From NCBI RefSeq assembly GCF_009728145.1, contig NZ_WOCA01000009.1, forward strand, positions 79,224 through 143,223: a DNA stretch of 64,000 nucleotides, written 5' to 3'. The stretch is from Ornithinibacillus caprae. Lineage in GTDB: Bacteria; Bacillota; Bacilli; Bacillales; Amphibacillaceae. Positions within the stretch are counted from its first letter, which is position 1, and each line of letters opens with the position of its first letter. Positions 1 through 6,890 of the stretch are shown here, piece by piece. The position numbers and the translations under genes were made by a program. The notes under the pieces were generated by a model. It ran no database searches. It was not told the DNA's origin and saw only the letters and a program-made list of their open reading frames with translations.

Positions 1-462
1 GAAAAATTCCTGAATCTTGATCAAAATCATATTAGTACTAAAAAACACATGAAGAAATTATTAGAAGATAGACGACTATTAAACAAGAAAGTGATAAGTG
101 ATTTTGAAATTAGACCAATTAAAGATCTACAAAATGTAAAAATAAAAGTGGATTTTTGTTATAAGAATGGTATTTGGAATTATATGCAAGGGGTACCTTC
201 TGTAAAAGGTCCATCTAGAAATACAGAATGGTTAGCTAAAACTAAATTTATGTTTGAAAATCTTGAAACAGAGAGAAAAGTTCACTTGCTTTACAGGAAG
301 TCTGATATAATAGATAAAGATTTTAAATCTATGTTAGAATATTTATCTGATATTGATGATAAAGTTGTAAAGTTAGATATAGAAAATAATGTAGAAATAA
401 ACCAATTGTTTACCACAATTGCTAAAGAAGCTCATGATATTGAAGAATTACAAATATCTTAG
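1..462 (+). CDS. hypothetical protein, 5' end outside the window
   Basis: The frame is open to the left edge of the window (17 codons without a stop before the first ATG at 49), so this is probably the C-terminal part of a longer protein. I do not recognise the family. The visible part is soluble, charged and has no membrane segment or signal peptide. It includes the stretch TEWLAKTKFMFENL and a Leu/Tyr-rich LLYRKS motif, and ends acidic. A rho-independent terminator follows directly. It lies in the mobile-element end of the window, upstream of an SOS-controlled yolD gene, so an accessory phage/ICE function is likely, but that is inference only. Confidence 0.6.
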   Translation, partial: EKFLNLDQNHISTKKHMKKLLEDRRLLNKKVISDFEIRPIKDLQNVKIKVDFCYKNGIWNYMQGVPSVKGPSRNTEWLAKTKFMFENLETERKVHLLYRKSDIIDKDFKSMLEYLSDIDDKVVKLDIENNVEINQLFTTIAKEAHDIEELQIS

Positions 463-464
463 TT

Positions 465-490
465 AAAAGCTCTCTTAGGAGGGCTTTTTT
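465..490 (+). terminator. rho-independent terminator
   Basis: Stem AAAAGCTCTC / GAGGGCTTTTT around a TTAG loop, followed by a T-run, 2 bp after the stop codon of the preceding gene. It isolates that gene from the yolD promoter. Confidence 0.7.
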
Positions 491-493
491 ATT

Positions 494-536
494 TTGCCAT
501 ATTTAATCTCTTATGCTAACATAGGAACAAACGTTC
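494..536 (+). promoter_or_regulatory. yolD promoter with LexA (SOS) box
   Basis: A -35 TTGCCA (494-499) and -10 TAACAT (517-522) are 17 bp apart. Directly after the -10 lies GAACAAACGTTC (525-536), which fits the Gram-positive LexA site CGAAC-RNRY-GTTCG except at its outermost bases. The box covers the expected transcription start, the position used for LexA repression. yolD/uvrX genes of Bacillus and its prophages are known SOS genes, which supports the reading. Confidence 0.7.
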
Positions 537-554
537 TTGTTAAGGGGTGAAAAA

Positions 555-869
555 ATGCACGATAGAGGATCCATTAAATGGACATCAATGATGATGCCAG
601 AACACATCCAAATGCTTAGAGACTTAGATAAACAGTACCATTATAAACAAAAACCTGTACTTGATGATCAGGAGTTGCAGGAAATTAACAACAAACTACT
701 GCTTGCAATTCATAATAATCTTACTGTAGCAGTGAAATATTATAAAGATCATGATTATCATTATGTTACTGGAAAGCTAAAGAAGATCGATGCGATAGAA
801 AAGTATATACTGTTTGAGGACTTCACGAAGATAAATTTACATGATGTTTTAGATGTACAGATTGATTAG
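555..869 (+). CDS. yolD: YolD-like protein
   Basis: About 104 residues with the YolD-family N-terminal signature DRGSIKW followed by PEH and an acidic YYKDHDYHY segment. YolD proteins normally sit beside the Y-family DNA polymerase UvrX on phages, plasmids and SP-beta-like prophages and are induced in the SOS response; a regulatory or accessory role to the polymerase is presumed. The ATG at 555 is chosen because AAGGGGTG lies 7 bp upstream; an in-frame TTG at 537 has no ribosome binding site. A LexA box lies just upstream. No uvrX follows: the next gene is convergent and overlaps the stop by 4 bp, so this is a solitary yolD. Confidence 0.8.
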   Translation: MHDRGSIKWTSMMMPEHIQMLRDLDKQYHYKQKPVLDDQELQEINNKLLLAIHNNLTVAVKYYKDHDYHYVTGKLKKIDAIEKYILFEDFTKINLHDVLDVQID

Positions 870-1024
870 TTTGATTCCGTTTCATAGTCATAAATAAGTT
901 TATTAAAATACAATATCTCTTCTCTTAATTTGATCATCCTATCTTCATTTGTACAATTAGAGTATTCGTTTTCCAGTCGTTCTAAGTGCTTTATAAATAA
1001 AGTTATTTCAGGATTATGTTTCAT
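866..1024 (-). CDS. small acidic hypothetical protein (52 aa)
   Basis: A short frame read directly from the sequence: ATG at 1024 preceded by AAAGGGAATGAGT as ribosome binding site, stop at 866. The product is a helical, charged peptide with a central LEN...REEILYFNKLIYDY pattern. This loosely recalls Spo0E-type small aspartyl-phosphate phosphatases (short two-helix proteins), but the Spo0E signature (S-Q-E-L-D) is absent, so I leave the function open. The 3' end overlaps the convergent yolD by 4 bp. Confidence 0.5.
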   Translation of the reverse strand: MKHNPEITLFIKHLERLENEYSNCTNEDRMIKLREEILYFNKLIYDYETESN

Positions 1025-1106
1025 ATACTCATTCCCTTTCATAAGCTTTTATTATTTTATACCAAAAAATTCCAACATGGAAATGTAATGACGTTTTATA
1101 ATGCAA

Positions 1107-1130
1107 AAAACCCTCCATCAAATGGAAGGC
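1107..1130 (-). terminator. terminator of the zinc-motif gene
   Basis: On the minus strand CCTTCCAT-TTG-ATGGAGGG followed by TTTTTTGC, overlapping the 3' end of the gene at 1118. Confidence 0.55.
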
Positions 1131-1465
1131 TTATTTTTATTGTCCTCAATAATTACTTTTTTGTTCTTCAACTCCACAAACTCTTCTAATGATAACGGCT
1201 GTTTGTTATTTAGATAGTGTCTATAATGACTGCTACATAAATGCCTTGATCTTGGTTTGTTTTCACAATCCTTAATTAAGCATGTTTTCTTATCCCAATT
1301 TTCAGCAATGTATTTTTTCTTATTATTTATCTGTTCAACATATTCCAATAGTTCGATAGGACATATCTTTCTCTGTTTATTAAAGCTACTGTAATGGCTC
1401 ATACACAAGTTTTTGGCTATAGGCTTTTTGTAACAGTCATAGATCATACATCTGATTGCTTGCAT
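1118..1465 (-). CDS. small protein with two tandem C-x4-C-x9-C-x2-H motifs
   Basis: About 115 residues built from two copies of the same module: C-x4-C-x9-C-x2-H-Y near the N terminus (C..DC..LCMSHY) and again in the second half (C..DC..LCSSHY), each followed by a basic, helical stretch. The four Cys/His positions per module suggest treble-clef-like zinc knuckles, seen in many phage and mobile-element proteins. Nucleic-acid binding is plausible but unproved. The ATG at 1465 is chosen over the longer frame to 1504 because GAGGAG lies 8 bp upstream of it. It sits in the mobile-element region and has its own terminator. Confidence 0.6.
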   Translation of the reverse strand: MQAIRCMIYDCYKKPIAKNLCMSHYSSFNKQRKICPIELLEYVEQINNKKKYIAENWDKKTCLIKDCENKPRSRHLCSSHYRHYLNNKQPLSLEEFVELKNKKVIIEDNKNKPSI

Positions 1466-1583
1466 TGTTTGCTCCTCTTTTTCAAAAAATATGATATCTA
1501 CCATTTACAAATATCTATAATACATTCAACAAAAGTGTTTTAAAATCCTTTAAAACAAATTATTAATATTTATAAAAATAAAA

Positions 1584-1607
1584 TATCCCCCTCGATCGAG
1601 GGGGATA
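1584..1607 (-). terminator. perfect-palindrome terminator
   Basis: TATCCCCCTCGA/TCGAGGGGGATA is a perfect 24-bp palindrome just beyond the stop of the 81-residue gene. On the minus strand it is followed by a T-rich tract (TTTTATTTTTATAAA). Confidence 0.75.
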
Positions 1608-1609
1608 GC

Positions 1610-1855
1610 TTACATATTTAAATTTGTTTTTATTTTATTATAAGCTGCATTAAACTTTTCTTCTACGTATTTTAAGTATAATTCATTATCTTCTCTTTCA
1701 GCAAAGCCCAAAACAGCTCTTAACAGAAAATCTATTGTGTAATTTTTTTGTGTATCGGACATATTTAAATGCCAATAAAACGGTTCCTCAGTATCAAGAA
1801 TTTCTCTACACATGTTTGCTATTCTATTACATCTCTCCTGTTCAATGTCTGTCAT
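1610..1855 (-). CDS. hypothetical protein (81 aa)
   Basis: An 81-residue soluble helical protein of no recognised family, with ATG preceded by GGGAGGGGTTGTT (strong ribosome binding site). No signal peptide or membrane segment. It lies 46 bp downstream of the translocase ATPase gene on the same strand and has a strong terminator after it, so it is probably the last gene of the operon that starts with the ParM-like gene near 5.8 kb. Confidence 0.6.
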   Translation of the reverse strand: MTDIEQERCNRIANMCREILDTEEPFYWHLNMSDTQKNYTIDFLLRAVLGFAEREDNELYLKYVEEKFNAAYNKIKTNLNM

Positions 1856-1901
1856 AACAACCCCTCCCTTCTAAGGTGAGTATATTCATTTGAGTACAAT
1901 C

Positions 1902-4121
1902 TTATGTTTGGGCCATACCTGGGGGAGGAGACATTTTTGCAATTACAGGTTTGATTAGTCCATTGCTACCAGCTCGTATAACATTAATTGCATGGTACTT
2001 TTTTAGCTTTAATCCATCGTCAATAGTTAGCGGAGATATTTCCTCAGATAGATCACTAAACGTCTTCTTACTACATGAGTATAAATGATAATGGGGTCCT
2101 GCTGACTTAATTATTTCGGCTAAGTCTCGCGGTATTTGTTCCCAAGAATGAAACATCCACACATAACCAACACGCCATTTACGACTTTCAACTGCTGCAG
2201 ATTTCCATGTTTTAGCCGATTTTAGGAACTGGTGTGGTTCGTCGAATACAACAAAAAATGGGAACTGATTTTTTTCTTCTCTTAAAGTCATAGCTAAGTC
2301 TATTTTAGTGCTTAAGAGGTTTACAATAAGGTCTACAGCTTCAGGTCCTAATTCTGATTTAGGCACATCAATAATAAACGCTTTACGTTGGCTCATTAGA
2401 TTCACCATATCAACTGATTCATCAGATTCCATGCATTCTGATAAATACTCATCTCCTAATATTGTATCAAGTCTGTTTAGGATAGGAGCAATAATCTGTG
2501 CTCTTTTTCCAGCACTCATTTCCGAGAAATCAGCAAGCGATAATTTGTGGATGCCATCTCGCATTTTCTCCAGTACATTCTTTCTGTATTCTTCATCTTC
2601 AAAAATACGTATGATTTCAGATAGTTTACCAGTTTGCATTGCCATAACTGCAGCTCGAATGTATCTAGAGGTTTGTGCACCTGTTTCGTCTGTAGAAGTA
2701 TTAAAAAATCCAATTATAGTGTTCGCCAAACGATTCTTTGCTCTAGATGAATGTTTCACTTCACACCAATCTAAAGATATTGGGGTCTCACCTAATCGAA
2801 TCCTTTCAACCTGGTCATTAGGAAGTGCGGATTGAACTTCATCCCCAATTTCCCCTTTTGCAGGATCAATAGCTAATGCACCAAATCCGTTATTGATGGA
2901 TTCAACAATCCAGTTCGCTCCGAATCCTTTAGTTTTTCCAGATCCCATACCACCGATTACGGCACGAGGCAAACATAGTTCATCGTAATTATTAACAGGC
3001 ATATATATTGGTACCTTTTTACCTTTGAAGATTGCTTTACCAAAGGGAATTCCTCCTTTTTTGAGTATATCTGGAATGTCTGTTTCACGACCTGTCACAG
3101 TCTCAATGATAGGGTACTCATCTTGTAAGGCTCTTTGTGGTAGTTTAATAAAATGGGATATTTCTGGCGGGGTTATGATCTGTCTTTTCCCAAATATAAA
3201 AGGTACCGGGATATGATGGCGTTCTATGTCATCTAAAAATTTTTTAACTTTATGAGGTTTAATTTGCTTCTCTTTTAATTCATTATCCTGGTTCAGTTGT
3301 TTCAACGCTAAGAGGATCCCTCTAGCGATCTGTCTTTTCCTTCTTTCGTCTTTCGATTGAACTATCAACCTAAGAACAAAATCAAATCCTAGATGACTAG
3401 GTTTTAATTCTGTTGATCTACTAAACTCTTTATTTTTCCAACATTTAGGGGGTTTATTATCAAATTCTTCTTTCTTCTTATCAGCGTCCTTATACCATTG
3501 TTGTTCAGCAGCTTGAATGCCAAATTGAATAAATGCATGATCACCTTCTTTCATGAATCGAGACATCTCTAATAATTCTTCCAAAGGGATTTGTTGCATG
3601 GTCCTATCGGTTTTTAGAGACATAAAGAAAGGGTGTTTTAGCTTAATATTGAATGCTAGGATATCTTCTGTTTTGGGCTTGCGCTTTACGTTTTGCTTAA
3701 CATCTTGAAGAGTAACGTCTTTCCAAGTTAATTGAGATTGCTGTTTGATAATGTCGTACATATCTGTGTTGGTAGTGATGTATGTTTGATAGGATTTACT
3801 TGATATGTTTGTTTCAAAAAATATTCTTTCAGGCGCATAAATTTTGCCACTATTCCAACGCTCAAACATTTCAGCATAAGAATCGGCCATAATGTCAGCA
3901 AATTGATCTACTCTATCATTCTTAACGTTTCTGTGCGGGATGATTTGGAAAGTTTTAAAAGGATCTGGTTTATATTGAGATTTAATTAATCGCAACGGTA
4001 CTTCTTCATCGTTCACCTTAGCGACTATATCTGCGTTAACCGTTGGTTGAACAGTTTCTTTATAAGGCTGTGTGTCTAGAAAATGAATCCTAAGCGTATT
4101 ACCTTCCCATGCCATTTCCAT
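1902..4121 (-). CDS. FtsK/HerA/VirD4-like DNA translocase ATPase
   Basis: A 739-residue P-loop ATPase. Walker A GGMGSGKTKG is at about residues 390-399 and Walker B FFVVFDEP at about 622-629, with a following HSWEQIP segment. This is typical of the FtsK-HerA superfamily that includes conjugative coupling proteins (VirD4/TraG) and VirB4. The N-terminal ~350 residues contain no obvious membrane helix. The ORF is followed by a small 81-residue gene and preceded, with 0-4 bp spacing or overlap, by two small membrane proteins that could anchor it. The expected role is pumping DNA during conjugative transfer or plasmid-like maintenance of the element. Exact family (coupling protein, VirB4, or a separate translocase) cannot be settled by eye. 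Confidence 0.7.
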   Translation of the reverse strand: MEMAWEGNTLRIHFLDTQPYKETVQPTVNADIVAKVNDEEVPLRLIKSQYKPDPFKTFQIIPHRNVKNDRVDQFADIMADSYAEMFERWNSGKIYAPERIFFETNISSKSYQTYITTNTDMYDIIKQQSQLTWKDVTLQDVKQNVKRKPKTEDILAFNIKLKHPFFMSLKTDRTMQQIPLEELLEMSRFMKEGDHAFIQFGIQAAEQQWYKDADKKKEEFDNKPPKCWKNKEFSRSTELKPSHLGFDFVLRLIVQSKDERRKRQIARGILLALKQLNQDNELKEKQIKPHKVKKFLDDIERHHIPVPFIFGKRQIITPPEISHFIKLPQRALQDEYPIIETVTGRETDIPDILKKGGIPFGKAIFKGKKVPIYMPVNNYDELCLPRAVIGGMGSGKTKGFGANWIVESINNGFGALAIDPAKGEIGDEVQSALPNDQVERIRLGETPISLDWCEVKHSSRAKNRLANTIIGFFNTSTDETGAQTSRYIRAAVMAMQTGKLSEIIRIFEDEEYRKNVLEKMRDGIHKLSLADFSEMSAGKRAQIIAPILNRLDTILGDEYLSECMESDESVDMVNLMSQRKAFIIDVPKSELGPEAVDLIVNLLSTKIDLAMTLREEKNQFPFFVVFDEPHQFLKSAKTWKSAAVESRKWRVGYVWMFHSWEQIPRDLAEIIKSAGPHYHLYSCSKKTFSDLSEEISPLTIDDGLKLKKYHAINVIRAGSNGLIKPVIAKMSPPPGMAQT

Positions 4122-4256
4122 CTAAAACACTCCCAAAACAGCTTTAATACTTTCCATTAACCCAACTATCTTTCCTTCTGGAGCTTCTACAGTTTGGTAA
4201 AGAGCATAGAAGCACCCGCCTATAAATCCTGTAATTAATCCTATAAAAAATTTCAT
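4122..4256 (-). CDS. small single-pass membrane protein (44 aa)
   Basis: Read directly from the sequence: ATG at 4256 inside the stop of the upstream gene (ATGA overlap), stop 1 bp before the ATPase start codon. The product has one N-terminal hydrophobic helix rich in Gly (FIGLITGFIGGCFYALY), then a short amphipathic tail. Strict translational coupling on both sides suggests that it works with the translocase ATPase, perhaps as a membrane anchor. This is inference; no family is recognised. Confidence 0.55.
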   Translation of the reverse strand: MKFFIGLITGFIGGCFYALYQTVEAPEGKIVGLMESIKAVLGVF

Positions 4257-4678
4257 TCTCCCATCACGTCCTTCATATCTCGGACGTTTTGGAATGCATC
4301 TGTTAGCGCTTCATTAAGCATTGTTCCGACAATAGCGATTAGCATTAATATACTGGGTACCAAGAACACTCCGCCAACAACAAGAGCAGTGGTTTTTAGT
4401 GTAGTTACTCCCCAGCGTTTCTTTATCCCTAGAAGGATGAATCCTGCAAGTGCAGATAGTATTCCTAATCCTAATGCGATGTCTTGAAAAGTATATTCGA
4501 GTGGGCGCATATTTTCATAAAAACTTTCAGCTCTAACTGTTTGAGCGAATAATACACCTGTAGAAGTCCACAAAGCTATCGCAAACTGCTTTAGCTTATT
4601 AGATTTTTGAACAAATACCATTTCTTGTTGTTCTTCATTCGTATCAAACCAATACTTGCCATTCAATTTAATGATCAT
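4253..4678 (-). CDS. membrane protein, three hydrophobic segments, possibly pilin/VirB2-like
   Basis: A 141-residue protein with a charged N-terminal ~28 residues and hydrophobic segments at about 31-48, 68-85 and 93-118. The first ends in an AQTVRAES stretch that could be a signal-peptidase site. The last two separated by a short basic loop (KKRW) resemble the two-helix hairpin of TrbC/VirB2-type pilins. That similarity is structural impression only. It has a good ribosome binding site (AAGGAG, 8 bp before ATG) and overlaps the next small membrane gene by 4 bp, so it belongs to the translocase operon. Confidence 0.55.
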   Translation of the reverse strand: MIIKLNGKYWFDTNEEQQEMVFVQKSNKLKQFAIALWTSTGVLFAQTVRAESFYENMRPLEYTFQDIALGLGILSALAGFILLGIKKRWGVTTLKTTALVVGGVFLVPSILMLIAIVGTMLNEALTDAFQNVRDMKDVMGE

Positions 4679-4747
4679 AAATTTTCACTCCTTGGTGAAT
4701 ATTTTATTGTTCAACCGTTAATAATAACCATAGAAAGAGGTGATAAC

Positions 4748-4813
4748 ATGTTACCATGGGTACTTATAGGTGTAGGTGCAGCACTTATTACTTTTTCACA
4801 GTTACCACTCTAA
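4748..4813 (+). CDS. 21-residue hydrophobic peptide on the opposite strand
   Basis: A short frame with an excellent ribosome binding site (AAGAGGTG, 5 bp before ATG) encoding MLPWVLIGVGAALITFSQLPL, essentially one transmembrane helix. It lies on the plus strand inside an otherwise minus-strand operon, and its stop overlaps the end of the convergent parR-like gene by 4 bp. Possible readings are a type I toxin-like membrane peptide, a micro-pilin, or a chance frame. The ribosome binding site and the fit into a 130-bp gap favour a real peptide. Confidence 0.4.
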   Translation: MLPWVLIGVGAALITFSQLPL

Positions 4814-5034
4814 ACCAAACTAGACCAACCATTTTTCTGGGGTTGTTCATGTTGTTCAACCTCAGAAAAGGTTTTACTTTCGTTGTTCATACACCATTCC
4901 AGTTTATCTCTAATAAAAGCCGCGAAATTTTGTTCTTTGAAGTTACCAGTTTTATCAGATGCCCACTTCCAAATCTTCATGTCACGTTCGCTGTTTTCAT
5001 TGAATACCGCATTTCGTCGAATATATTTACCCAT
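4810..5034 (-). CDS. ParR-like partition adaptor protein
   Basis: A small (74-residue) basic/acidic protein directly downstream of the ParM-like gene, overlapping its end by 8 bp. The N-terminal half (KYIRRNAVFNENSERD...IWKWASDK) is consistent with a ribbon-helix-helix type DNA-binding fold and the C-terminal half is acidic and flexible, the layout of ParR adaptors that join ParM filaments to parC. The start at 5034 is chosen because GAGGG lies upstream at the right distance; a longer frame begins at 5049. Assignment rests mostly on the gene order parM-parR. Confidence 0.5.
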   Translation of the reverse strand: MGKYIRRNAVFNENSERDMKIWKWASDKTGNFKEQNFAAFIRDKLEWCMNNESKTFSEVEQHEQPQKNGWSSLV

Positions 5035-5815
5035 AGATTTCCCTCGCAATGTAATAAAAAGCTTCCGAATCTGAAAAAACTGGATTCAAAACCATGTTGG
5101 CATTACGATAATATCTTTTAATGTGGTTATATACTTTAGTCGATCCACCGCCACAAAGAAAAAGCAAATCGTCTTTTTTCCACTTAAGAGATCCAGTGTT
5201 TGCTATTGTTGCTCTAGCAATTGCTGATGAATCTCTGTTTTTCCCTGATTCGGTACCGAAATCAAATGTATCTGATTCTTTCCCTATTTTTTGACCATCT
5301 TTAAAAGTAATAGCGTTAACGGTTCTGCTGCCTACTTGAAGGCCTCTGACTGTTCCTTTATCAGCATATTTGAAGAAACAGGAACCTTCTGGAGCTACTG
5401 ATGCGTAAATTCTAAACCATTTTGTTACACCGTTGACAGTAATCTCATGGTACCCTGTTAACATAGAGGATAATAATATCTTATCTCTTTTATGGTCAGC
5501 AACCGGTAATCCTGTCACTAAACCTACTTCACATGATTTGAATGCCTTATGCAATGCAACTAGAATCAAAATAAGTGTGTCATCATGTAACTTACTGTCA
5601 GTCATCATCGGTCCTCCATACTCACTTTCGCGTATAGCAAGTGTTCCTCCACTGAATTTCATTCCGTTATATTCGATGATTAAATCATCATCTCCTTTCT
5701 CGTCATCAAATTCCGATTCTCGATATTCGCCTAGACTAGAATAGAATTCGAAATGACCACCAGCATACCAAATTTTTGTTTTGAATCTCCCAGGATCTAC
5801 TCCAATAACTTGCAT
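5027..5815 (-). CDS. ParM/StbA-like actin-family segregation ATPase
   Basis: A 262-residue actin-fold protein, somewhat short for ParM/Alp proteins (about 300-400). It carries the phosphate-1 motif VDPGRFKTK at residues 5-13, a VGLVTGLPV segment, and the adenosine/phosphate-2 region FLCGGGST at about 219-226. Proteins of this type polymerise with ATP and push replicated plasmids or large elements apart. The next gene is the likely ParR partner, and the 150 bp upstream hold short repeats that may be parC and operator. The ATG has a plus-strand mirror CCACCCC, i.e. GGGGTGG ribosome binding site. Its presence implies that the element replicates or once replicated as a plasmid. Confidence 0.75.
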   Translation of the reverse strand: MQVIGVDPGRFKTKIWYAGGHFEFYSSLGEYRESEFDDEKGDDDLIIEYNGMKFSGGTLAIRESEYGGPMMTDSKLHDDTLILILVALHKAFKSCEVGLVTGLPVADHKRDKILLSSMLTGYHEITVNGVTKWFRIYASVAPEGSCFFKYADKGTVRGLQVGSRTVNAITFKDGQKIGKESDTFDFGTESGKNRDSSAIARATIANTGSLKWKKDDLLFLCGGGSTKVYNHIKRYYRNANMVLNPVFSDSEAFYYIAREIYG

Positions 5816-5835
5816 TGAACCACCCCTTTATAAAA

Positions 5836-5946
5836 TAATTAGGAACTATTTGTGAAAATTCTATATTCATTGCTGTTTTGTGAACTAGTTATGAACTATT
5901 TCCTAAATTGCTGTTTGTAGTATATTATTCCTCTAACTAGGAAATA
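5836..5946. promoter_or_regulatory. repeat cluster upstream of parM-like gene: candidate parC/operator
   Basis: This 110-bp AT-rich stretch holds overlapping short repeats. AACTATTT occurs at 5844 and 5894, ATTGCTGTTT at 5869 and 5907, and TTGTGAA twice near 5850 and 5878. TATTTCCTA (5897) is the inverted copy of TAGGAAATA (5938). parC centromeres of ParMR systems are clusters of short iterons next to parM that also act as the operon's operator, so position and structure fit. Repressor (XRE) binding is an alternative. Confidence 0.4.
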
Positions 5947-5993
5947 TTACTGTTATACCGATATTTTTTATAAAAAAATAAAGAAGAGCCTTC

Positions 5994-6194
5994 TCAAGAC
6001 TCTTCTTCAACATCAGGCCATATATCGTATACACTTTTCCCTAAGGGTTTAGCGATTCTATAAGCTGTTTTTAGTTTTGGTTCAGCACCTTTAATTAATT
6101 CAGTAATTGTATTTGGCCTAACGTTAGCTTTTTGTGCAAGCCACCCTTTCATGCGACCTTGTTCTTTTAATATAGCTTCCAAATTATTTTTCAC
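5994..6194 (-). CDS. XRE/Cro-family transcriptional regulator
   Basis: About 66 residues with a Cro/CI-type helix-turn-helix: GWLAQKANVRPNTITELIKG forms the turn and recognition helix, followed by the LKTAYRIAKPLGKSVYDIWP segment usual in small Gram-positive XRE regulators. The GTG at 6194 is preferred (GAGGTG upstream); a longer in-frame GTG at 6203 lies inside that ribosome binding site. It is transcribed in the same direction as parMR, separated by the repeat cluster, and probably represses genes of the mobile element. Confidence 0.75.
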   Translation of the reverse strand: MKNNLEAILKEQGRMKGWLAQKANVRPNTITELIKGAEPKLKTAYRIAKPLGKSVYDIWPDVEEES

Positions 6195-6308
6195 GATTAA
6201 CACCTCACAAATAAATTCTTTGCAGTGAGCCGTTAATCCTTCAATGAAAAAGCACTACTTTTGACATAAAACAGCCCTTCGTGTCGAAGGGTAGAGATAG
6301 GCTATAAA

Positions 6309-6339
6309 GCTGTAACGCTCGCCTGCGCTACGCTACAGC
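6309..6339. other. GC-rich stem-loop
   Basis: GCTGTA (6309-6314) and TACAGC (6334-6339) bracket a GC-rich core with repeated CGCT/GCGC words (ACGCTCGCCTGCGCTACGC), standing out from AT-rich surroundings. It lies in the 190-bp gap between divergent element genes. It could be a fold used as transfer or single-strand origin, or a terminator without a T-run. Nothing else supports either role. Confidence 0.3.
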
Positions 6340-6390
6340 ATATGCGCGAACTAATGAAAATATGCATAAAAATATAAAAAGGATGATTCA

Positions 6391-6702
6391 ATGTATTATT
6401 ATGTGATTGGATTGATAACAGGTGTAATTTTGGGATATTCTTTTAATAAACTAATTGATATTTTTAAGAAGGGGGTTCATATGCAAATCGTAGGATTAAA
6501 TATTTCTGTGAAAAGTGTAAAAGAAACAACGGAAATTCCTAAAAATGAAAAAAGCAATAAGAAAACAATCAGAGTGAAAGTTAATGATCAAGATTGTGAT
6601 CTATGCAAGGGTGAAGATATGTTTATTGCTGGGACGAAAAATTTAATTCCTTGTCCAAATTGTAAACGTAATACAAATAAATTTAATAAAATACTAATAT
6701 AA
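6391..6702 (+). CDS. membrane-anchored small zinc-ribbon-like protein
   Basis: 103 residues: one N-terminal transmembrane helix (YYVIGLITGVILGYSF), a charged linker, and a C-terminal pair of Cys knuckles, CDLC and CPNC, 22 residues apart, suggesting one zinc site. The ATG at 6391 follows AAAAGGATG; an internal ATG at 6481 with AAGAAGGGGG upstream could give a soluble 73-residue form lacking the helix. No named family is recognised. It is the last gene before the putative attachment site of the mobile element. Confidence 0.6.
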   Translation: MYYYVIGLITGVILGYSFNKLIDIFKKGVHMQIVGLNISVKSVKETTEIPKNEKSNKKTIRVKVNDQDCDLCKGEDMFIAGTKNLIPCPNCKRNTNKFNKILI

Positions 6703-6807
6703 TAATGCTAACAATATTGCAAACGAATCGGATTGGATAAACTGAAACAGATTACCAAAAAAGAAGATCGATGTCTGTAAAAATAACTAGTTAATAAGGG
6801 TTAGAAA

Positions 6808-6879
6808 GTGGTGAAATTGGTCTGTTTGGTTTCCGGTACCAGGTTTGCCGGGGGTTCAAATCCCTCTGGGCGCGTACCA
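6808..6879 (+). pseudogene. decayed tRNA-Leu-like sequence, probable attachment site
   Basis: Pieces of a leucine tRNA are in order: a D-arm GTGGTGAAATTGGT, an anticodon-arm-like GGTTTCCGGTACCA, a T-arm GGGGGTTCAAATCCCTCT, and a 3' end GCGCGTACCA including CCA. The 5' acceptor strand (expected TACGCGC) and a proper variable arm are missing, so it cannot fold as a functional tRNA. It is followed by a tRNA-style terminator. tRNA 3' ends are common targets of tyrosine integrases, so this is likely one att site of the element to the left; the integrase and the intact tRNA would be outside the window. Confidence 0.55.
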
Positions 6880-6890
6880 TAAAGTCAATA

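Noticed and set aside
2308..2835. 175-codon plus-strand frame opposite the translocase ATPase
   Set aside because: Mirror of a coding strand with clear Walker motifs; no ribosome binding site and Ser/Ile-rich composition typical of an antisense frame.
4756..5121. 121-codon plus-strand frame opposite the parR/parM region
   Set aside because: Antisense to two supported genes and without a start signal; only the short 21-codon frame at 4748 has a good ribosome binding site.
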